Part shown: in pieces, positions 51,429-56,058 of the stretch
Numbering within the stretch: the stretch's first letter is position 1
Layout of the letters: the number at the start of each line of letters is the position of its first letter
Made by a program: the position numbers and the translations under genes
NCBI GenBank assembly: GCA_937899855.1
Contig: CALCCH010000667.1
Coordinates: forward strand, 1 to 56,058
Source of the DNA: an uncultured Saprospirales bacterium
GTDB lineage: Bacteria > Bacteroidota > Bacteroidia > Chitinophagales > Saprospiraceae
Direction: 5' to 3'
DNA: 56,058 nt
Notes under the pieces: generated by a model
Told to the model about the DNA's origin: nothing
Seen by the model: the letters and a program-made list of their open reading frames with translations, nothing else
The model's database searches: none

Positions 51429-52035
51429 ATGACAAAATGTAGAAAACATCGAGCCAACGATCGACATCAGCAAGGTACAAGGCGGCGACGAAGCCGAAAT
51501 CCGCCTACTGGCCCAGTCCATCAGTACGTGGACTTACAATGCCGTGCTGTACCTGCTACGGAATGTGGAAGATACCGAGGAGATCGTACAGGATACAATC
51601 ATCAAGGTGCTGGATGTTCTGATCGAAGGCTCCAAGCATCCGGCGGGACCCCGTCAGCCAGCGGCGCTCCGAGCTTGGGTCTACCAAATCGCCCTCAACA
51701 AGGCACGAGATCGTTTGCGCTACCGCCAGCAAAAGAAGCGACGGGCCCGAATCAGCCCCCTGGAAGAAACGCGCTACCACTCGGCGGAGGCGCACGACGC
51801 CTACACGGCGCATCCCGGCATCCAACTGGAAAGCAAGGAGGAATTGGCCTTTTTGTGGCGTTGTATCGATCAACTGCCCGACCAGCAAAAAGAGGCGCTG
51901 CTACTCGTAAAGATTGATAAAAATTCCCTCAAGGTAACCGCAGAATTAATGGCAACGACGCCCAAGGCAGTGGAGAGCTTACTCTCGCGGGCCAAGGCCA
52001 ATTTGAAAACCCTACTGCAAAAAAGTAAAAGATAA
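51429..52035 (+). CDS. ECF-family RNA polymerase sigma factor, apparent frameshift near the start
   Basis: From about 51445 the frame reads like an ECF sigma factor: QGGDEAEIRLLAQSI, LLRNVEDTEEIVQDTIIKVLD (region 2) and, at the C-terminus, PDQQKEALLLVKIDKNSL and TPKAVESLLSRAKANLKTLL (region 4). This frame has no ATG, GTG or TTG before GTG 51544, which would remove part of region 2. An ATG at 51429 is in a different frame, and one fewer A in the A4 run at 51434-51437 joins it, giving MTNVENIEPTIDIS. The protein would have about 200 residues. Two genes follow closely, the first 9 bases on, and probably encode its anti-sigma partner. Frame error or real decay is open. Confidence 0.75.
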
Positions 52036-52044
52036 TTACGGATT

Positions 52045-52338
52045 ATGGACGATCAGCATTCCACCGACAAGCTCCTAAAGGCACTGGAACAGTCGCAGCG
52101 GGTGGCACCCTCCGCCGCCTTTCTCCAACGGATGGAGGACCGGGCCCTGACCTACGCCGAACCACGGGTACGCTACCGCCCCCAAACCCTACTGTGGTGG
52201 GCCCTCGCCCTCGGGCTACTGCTGGCTTTCAATACCACGGTAGTCCACTATTTTTCCCAAACCGAGGTCGACCCTTCGGAAAGTAGCACCTTCCAAGAAT
52301 GGATGCCAGTAAAAACGATTTTGCATGAAGAAGATTAG
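52045..52338 (+). CDS. Small single-pass membrane protein, probable anti-sigma partner
   Basis: A 97-residue protein with a cytoplasmic-type N-terminal half (TDKLLKALEQSQRVAPSAAFLQRMEDRA) and one membrane helix (LLWWALALGLLLAFNTTVVHYF), then a short outer tail. It starts 9 bases after the sigma-factor gene and overlaps the next gene by 14 bases. Such small membrane proteins after ECF genes are often anti-sigma factors. It has no zinc-finger HxxxCxxC motif, so this is from position and topology only. Confidence 0.65.
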   Translation: MDDQHSTDKLLKALEQSQRVAPSAAFLQRMEDRALTYAEPRVRYRPQTLLWWALALGLLLAFNTTVVHYFSQTEVDPSESSTFQEWMPVKTILHEED

Positions 52339-52780
52339 AACCCTCCGCCTCATCATCGGACTCCTACTGGTGATAAACGTCGGTCTCCTCATCACGCTGA
52401 TCCTGGGGCATCCCCGCCCCACCCGGGGAGGTACCAGCCGGGAGGAAGCCGTCATCCAGCGGGCCTTTGACTTTGACGAGTCCCAGATGCGGGGCTTCCG
52501 CGACAGTCGGGATGCACACCTTCAAGGGCACCGCACGCTGTTGGAACAATTGGAACAACAGGGAATGGCCTTTTACCTCGGTACCGATTCGGGAGACAAA
52601 CGCCGCCAATTGGACGCCATCCTGTGGACGACCGAGCAGATCTACCAAGTCAACGATCAACACTTTTCCGACATCCGGAGCCTGTGCCGACCCGAGCAGG
52701 TGGGGCACTTGGAGGAGTTTGTACGCAGCGTCCTCCAAAAGACCGCCCGGAGAGGCCCGCAAAAATCGAAAAAAAGATAG
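52325..52780 (+). CDS. Periplasmic Spy/CpxP-like protein, membrane anchored
   Basis: A 151-residue protein with an N-terminal hydrophobic helix (LRLIIGLLLVINVGLLITLIL) and a helical, charged periplasmic part. The pattern SREEAVIQRAFDFDESQMRGFRDSRDAHLQGHRTLLEQL and LCRPEQVGHLEEFVRSVL resembles the heavy-metal-resistance/Spy-CpxP family, which protects the envelope or binds metals. It overlaps the probable anti-sigma gene by 14 bases, so the three genes form an envelope-stress type unit. Family is a likeness by eye. Confidence 0.65.
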   Translation: MKKIRTLRLIIGLLLVINVGLLITLILGHPRPTRGGTSREEAVIQRAFDFDESQMRGFRDSRDAHLQGHRTLLEQLEQQGMAFYLGTDSGDKRRQLDAILWTTEQIYQVNDQHFSDIRSLCRPEQVGHLEEFVRSVLQKTARRGPQKSKKR

Positions 52781-52924
52781 CTCGGTACCGAAGGATTACT
52801 TCCCAATCATCGTCTACTGGTTTGATTGCTCTTGGTTGGAGTTCATCACCGCCCAGCGGAAAGGCTGGTCACACGCTTGGACCTGACCCCCTCATCAAGC
52901 ACCTCTAAAATCGTATAAACAAAC

Positions 52925-53752
52925 ATGAAACAGCTTCCTTTTGTACTCACCATGGGCCTGATGCCCTTCCTTTTTGGCTTGTGCTCCTGCGGGGAGGACA
53001 ACAACGTCACGACCACCGATGAAGCAGTAACGAGTCTGCACTTGGCTTTTGCTGAATTTGACGAAGATAATGTCGCCATCACTCTCGAAGGCGATGAGGT
53101 CATCATCGAATCCAACGGCATGCCCAACCACATTTCTCCCTACTGGTCCAACACCACCGCCCGCAGCGCTACCGACCCGATGGGCAACGTACTCGTTACC
53201 CCCGCCGCTACCGAAAACCACCCCCTCTTCGTCGAACCCACCGAAACTTCGCACGCCGCCATGGCCCCCGGCAACATTGACGACTTCAACGGCAGTTATA
53301 CCCTCACCGTACCCAGCAGCCCCAGCCTCGCCAACAGCTCTTCCGCCACCGGCCTAGGTCCCATCGGGATCGCCGTGAGCGGAGCCATGATCTACAACGA
53401 CGAGGAAGGTCCCAACATCCCCCTCGACGACGCCGTCGTATCGCTCGACTTCAACGGGGCCCACACCGGACCCCAAAGCTACCATTACCACCTCGAACCC
53501 AAGTCCTTTTCGGACGACGACGCCAATCTGATCGGGATCATCTCCGACGGCTTTTTCCTCTACGGTCGCCGCTGCAACTCCACCGATGACTACCCCACCG
53601 ACCTGGACGCCTCCGGTGGCCACCGCCACGCGACCCAACACTCGGAGGACCGCGAAGAATACCATTACCACGTTCAGAATGATTTGTACCTCGGCCAGTA
53701 CTTCATCCTATTTCCTAATGATTTTCAGGGCACTCCCAATGATATTCGCTAA
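52925..53752 (+). CDS. YHYH-domain lipoprotein
   Basis: A 275-residue exported lipoprotein: the signal peptide ends in FGLCSC, with Cys lipidation likely. It carries the two motifs of the YHYH family, QSYHYHLEP near residue 181 and EEYHYHVQ near 245, plus a His-rich GGHRHATQH in between and GIISDGFFLYGRRCN. The histidines could bind copper or another metal. Function is not established. It opens a run of four same-strand genes: the MORN gene overlaps its end, then SCO and EF-hand genes follow. SCO next door supports a metal link. The ATG at 52925 is sure from the signal peptide. Confidence 0.85.
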   Translation: MKQLPFVLTMGLMPFLFGLCSCGEDNNVTTTDEAVTSLHLAFAEFDEDNVAITLEGDEVIIESNGMPNHISPYWSNTTARSATDPMGNVLVTPAATENHPLFVEPTETSHAAMAPGNIDDFNGSYTLTVPSSPSLANSSSATGLGPIGIAVSGAMIYNDEEGPNIPLDDAVVSLDFNGAHTGPQSYHYHLEPKSFSDDDANLIGIISDGFFLYGRRCNSTDDYPTDLDASGGHRHATQHSEDREEYHYHVQNDLYLGQYFILFPNDFQGTPNDIR

Positions 53753-54320
53753 GTCGCTACTGCCCCTGCTGGGCCTGGGCCTGCTCTTTGCCGCGGGCAC
53801 TGCCGATCGGTGGGGGGAGCGGGCCGACTGGCCCGAAGTCTTGCAATCCGAATTGGAGCGCGACCAACGGACGGGACGGCGGTACTACCGGGGGAAGCCC
53901 TTTAGCGGCCTGGCCCTGGATCACTATCCCGATGGTAGGGTGGCCGAACGTAGCCACTACCGGGCGGGCAAGCGCTCGGGGGCCTGCCGCAAGTATTTTC
54001 CCGATGGCCGCTTGAGCTACGCCGGTCAGTACCGGGCGGGACGCAAGATCGGCAGCAGCCACACCTGGTGGTCGAATGGGCGACTGCGTTCGGAGTACTA
54101 CTACCGGGATGGGGTGGGGCATGGCTTGCAGCGGGAATGGTACCAAAGCGGCGCAAAATTCAAACACCTCCGCCTCTATCGGGGCCGGGAACGAGGCTTG
54201 CAACAATCCTGGCGCGAAAACGGAAAAATCTATAATAATTATGAAGCCAAAAATGGGCGCATTTACGGACTCAAGCGATCAAAGCTCTGTTTCTCCCTCT
54301 CGGAAGAGCAAATTCAGTAA
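53739..54320 (+). CDS. Exported MORN-repeat-like protein
   Basis: A 193-residue protein from ATG 53739, with a signal peptide (MIFAKSLLPLLGLGLLFAAG). About six repeats of the MORN_2 type follow, each with a Tyr/Gly-rich core: YRGKPFSGLALDHYPDGRVAE, HYRAGKRSGACRKYFPDGRLS, QYRAGRKIGSSHTWWSNGRLR and so on to ENGKIYNNYEAKNGRIYG. Such repeats form a flat beta-sheet and are often in secreted or toxin-linked proteins. The start overlaps the YHYH gene by 14 bases, and the SCO gene overlaps its end by 80, so translation is coupled. Its role with SCO is unclear. Confidence 0.75.
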   Translation: MIFAKSLLPLLGLGLLFAAGTADRWGERADWPEVLQSELERDQRTGRRYYRGKPFSGLALDHYPDGRVAERSHYRAGKRSGACRKYFPDGRLSYAGQYRAGRKIGSSHTWWSNGRLRSEYYYRDGVGHGLQREWYQSGAKFKHLRLYRGRERGLQQSWRENGKIYNNYEAKNGRIYGLKRSKLCFSLSEEQIQ

Positions 54321-54969
54321 GGGTGTTTGCGCCTGCTTGGTCCTGCTACTGTGGGGAACGGCCTGTGGCCCGGTGGAGCCTTCGGCGGACGGACTCGCCG
54401 GTACGCTCCCCTACTACAACGAGGCTTCCTTTAGCCCGCACTGGCTCGCCGCCGATGCTCCCGAGCTGGATACCTTTCACCGCATCCCCACCTTTACACT
54501 CCTCAATCAAAGGGGAGATACCATTAGCACAGCGACCTTCCAGGACAAGGTCTACATCGTCGACTTTTTCTTTACCACCTGCCCCGGCATTTGCCCCCGG
54601 ATGACCAAGAATATGGGCACCCTACAGGCCATCTTTGCGGACCAGCCGCAAGTGCTTTTGCTCTCCCACTCGGTCACCCCGGAGATGGATTCCGTACCGG
54701 TTCTCCAGGCCTACGCCGAAAAGCACGGTGTCGTGGCCGACAAGTGGCACTTGGCTACGGGAGAACGGGCAGAAATTTATCGCCTGGGGCGTCAGGCCTA
54801 CTTCGTGGAGGAAAACTTGGGTCTCCAAAAAAGCGCGGATGATTTTCTCCACACCGAGAATTTTGTCCTCATCGACCAGCAACGGCACATTCGGGGCATT
54901 TACAACGGCCTCAATCAAAGTAGCCTGGCGCAGTTGACCAAAGATGTCTACGCCTTGCTGGCCGAATGA
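54241..54969 (+). CDS. SCO1/SenC-family copper chaperone
   Basis: A 242-residue SCO/SenC thioredoxin-fold protein. The copper-binding CPGIC motif is intact in FFFTTCPGICPRMTKNM, and a downstream His (FLHTENFVLIDQQ) can complete the site. The N-terminus has a lipoprotein-like signal (CACLVLLLWGTACGP). SCO proteins deliver copper to the CuA centre of cytochrome oxidase or act as thiol reductants. The ATG at 54241 lies 80 bases before the end of the MORN gene; ATG 54253 also possible. It is third of the YHYH/MORN/SCO/EF-hand group. Confidence 0.9.
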   Translation: MKPKMGAFTDSSDQSSVSPSRKSKFSKGVCACLVLLLWGTACGPVEPSADGLAGTLPYYNEASFSPHWLAADAPELDTFHRIPTFTLLNQRGDTISTATFQDKVYIVDFFFTTCPGICPRMTKNMGTLQAIFADQPQVLLLSHSVTPEMDSVPVLQAYAEKHGVVADKWHLATGERAEIYRLGRQAYFVEENLGLQKSADDFLHTENFVLIDQQRHIRGIYNGLNQSSLAQLTKDVYALLAE

Positions 54970-55026
54970 TTCCTCAAGCCAGGTCTTAGCCCTTTACCAA
55001 GGGCCCCAATCATAAAAAACTTGATC

Positions 55027-55362
55027 ATGAAATACACTTTGTTCTTACTCGGCTTTTGCTGCCTCGCTTGGTTCGCTTGTAACCGCTCAAAAAATACAAC
55101 GGAAAACCCCGCCCCCCCAACGGAGGCACGTAGCGACCGACAGGGACCACCGCCGGGAGGTCAAGGGCGTACGCCCAATATCGACGAACTGCTCCTTCGA
55201 ATGGATGCCAATGGCAACGGACAACTGGAAAAAGCCGAAGTCCGGGGCCCGTTGGCCGATAATTTTGACCAAGTGGATACCAATCAGGATGGGGTGCTTT
55301 CCCGGGAGGAACTGGAAAAAGCCCCACGTCCTCCCCGGGGTTCGCGGGGCAACGGAGGATAA
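55027..55362 (+). CDS. EF-hand lipoprotein
   Basis: A small lipoprotein of 111 residues from ATG 55027; a signal peptide ends in LAWFAC. A Pro/Gly-rich linker leads to two EF-hand loops, DANGNGQLEKAE and DTNQDGVLSREE, which bind calcium. The end is Pro/Arg/Gly-rich. It follows the SCO gene by about 57 bases with the same strand, so it may belong to the same transcript. TTG at 55021 is an alternative start two codons earlier. EF-hand lipoproteins beside SCO-type genes occur in other bacteria; a Ca or Cu related role is inferred. Confidence 0.8.
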   Translation: MKYTLFLLGFCCLAWFACNRSKNTTENPAPPTEARSDRQGPPPGGQGRTPNIDELLLRMDANGNGQLEKAEVRGPLADNFDQVDTNQDGVLSREELEKAPRPPRGSRGNGG

Positions 55363-55365
55363 GCT

Positions 55366-55845
55366 TTAACGCTTTTGGGGTCGGTATTGCGTACGGATCA
55401 GTTCCTGTGCTTTGGCTACTTGTAGATCGATGTTTTTAATATCCTTGATGCTGTGGATGACGTGGCGTTTTTTGCCCATCGACAGGCTTTCGTACTGCTC
55501 CCGGAGTTCGGGATCCTGATCCAAGAGGACGGTCAGCACCTCTGGTACGGCCACCCCCAGGGGATCGGGATCGATGTGGATGGCGAAGCGTAGGTCGTCG
55601 CCGAGGGCTTTGCCCACCTTCTTGAGGTTTTGGCGATTGAGGATGATAAAAAAGTTGCCATCACCGAGGTGGTTAAGTCCGCAGCGGAAGGACAGTTCCC
55701 CTTCCAATTCGCAGATCAGTCGGGTCTTGCGTTGCTGGGGAAATTGGTCGACCGTTTCGGCCGTCAGGACCACGTAAAAGTAGCTGCCCCGCAGCTTGGG
55801 CAGTTGGCGAATGACTTGTTCATCACGGTAGTGAGGTTCCGACAT
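55366..55845 (-). CDS. YdeI/OmdA-like DUF1905 protein
   Basis: A 159-residue protein combining a DUF1905 beta-barrel (~15-95: GSYFYVVLTAETVDQFPQ, CELEGELSFRCGLNHLGDGNFFIILNRQNLKKVGKALGDDLRFAI) and a C-terminal helical OmdA-type segment (~120-159: LREQYESLSMGKKRHVIHSIKDI). The family is called bacteriocin-protection or OmpD-associated; its function is not settled. The start ATG at 55845 and length are as expected. It is convergent with the EF-hand gene (three bases apart) and is downstream of a partial gene at the window end. Confidence 0.82.
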   Translation of the reverse strand: MSEPHYRDEQVIRQLPKLRGSYFYVVLTAETVDQFPQQRKTRLICELEGELSFRCGLNHLGDGNFFIILNRQNLKKVGKALGDDLRFAIHIDPDPLGVAVPEVLTVLLDQDPELREQYESLSMGKKRHVIHSIKDIKNIDLQVAKAQELIRTQYRPQKR

Positions 55846-55967
55846 GGAAGAAGGTTTGGCTTGGTGGATTTGGCAATGGCTCGTCGAGCTACGTACAGGT
55901 TAACAGCCCGCGACGACAATCGTTTACCCAATCCCCCAAGCCTCCCATTTTTTCTCCGACCTACTGC

Positions 55968-56058
55968 CTACTGGCAACAAGCCGGGCAGTAGCCCCGGTG
56001 GATCGACCGCAGTTCGTCCGCGTTCGAGGCATCCATCTCGAAGGCGCGCCAGGCGGGC
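55968..56058 (-). CDS. 3' end of a gene running off the window (minus strand)
   Basis: The last 91 bases read on the minus strand as an open frame (WRAFEMDASNADELRSIHRG, then YCPACCQ) ending at TAG 55970-55968. Codon use (GCC, GAC, TGC) is like that of other genes here, and no stop occurs up to the edge. The product is not identified; the end carries a CxxCC motif. Only about 30 residues are visible. Confidence 0.55.
   Translation of the reverse strand, partial: PAWRAFEMDASNADELRSIHRGYCPACCQ

Noticed and set aside
50757-51917. 386-codon plus-strand open frame across the DUF4442 gene and the sigma-factor 5' end
   Set aside because: Its first part is antisense to DUF4442 and its second part is an out-of-frame reading of the ECF gene with Arg/Pro-rich low-complexity sequence.
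1-56058. CRISPR array, prophage or integrative element
   Set aside because: No regularly spaced direct repeats, no cas genes, no integrase, terminase or capsid genes, and no transposase were found. The tail-fibre-like gene is alone and has a signal peptide.

Overview
The window reads as chromosomal DNA of a Bacteroidota bacterium, most likely a Saprospiria/Lewinella-like lineage. The evidence is the gene content (DUF4270, DUF4290, DUF2480 and DUF6427-like proteins, a LytTR regulator with a propeller-type sensor kinase, and a type IX secretion sorting domain). Shine-Dalgarno sequences are nearly absent, and many genes are preceded by the Bacteroidota -7 element TAnnTTTG. No transposase, integrase, phage module, rRNA or CRISPR array is visible. 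One tRNA with anticodon CAT is present.

Layout. Positions 1-10,400 hold housekeeping genes: a radA fragment at the left edge, a DksA/TraR-type zinc-finger protein, scpB with a DUF2480 gene, a lytic transglycosylase, a large DsbD-like reductase, purQ and a membrane protein. Positions 10,500-14,650 hold an orphan 118-residue protein and two divergent ~500-residue all-helical paralogs. Positions 14,900-23,700 hold a polyprenyl diphosphate synthase, a leftward cluster (starch-synthase-like protein, DUF4270 lipoprotein, glmS, DUF4290, murA) that links amino-sugar supply to peptidoglycan precursor synthesis, and the divergent panC-panD pair. An 85-bp MITE-like element abuts the panD stop. Positions 23,700-29,100 hold a flippase-like membrane protein, a heptose-phosphate adenylyltransferase, a Nif3-like protein, a coiled-coil zinc-ribbon protein, a TPR protein and the tRNA.

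Positions 29,100-40,100 are the most accessory-looking part. A leftward five-gene envelope operon encodes a membrane protein, a Kazal-domain lipoprotein, an Ig-like/beta-barrel protein, a sorting-domain protein and a long fibre-like repeat protein. Upstream are a small HTH-like protein and a third all-helical gene. Beside them lies a 40-codon gene for a double-glycine (KGG) leader-type peptide. Positions 40,100-56,058 hold a lipoprotein, a two-component system, an oxidoreductase broken by an in-frame TAG, a cyclase-TolB-TPR-AraC fusion regulator, a royal-jelly-type beta-propeller, an AraC regulator, a DUF4442 protein, an ECF sigma cluster whose 5' end is frameshifted, and a YHYH/MORN/SCO/EF-hand operon.

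Several genes have disturbed starts or stops: radA, the 1671 gene, glmS, the membrane gene at 36,0xx, the oxidoreductase and the ECF sigma factor. They may reflect real decay or single-base sequence errors, and each is reported separately. Everything here was read by eye; family names rest on motif recognition, not on a database search.
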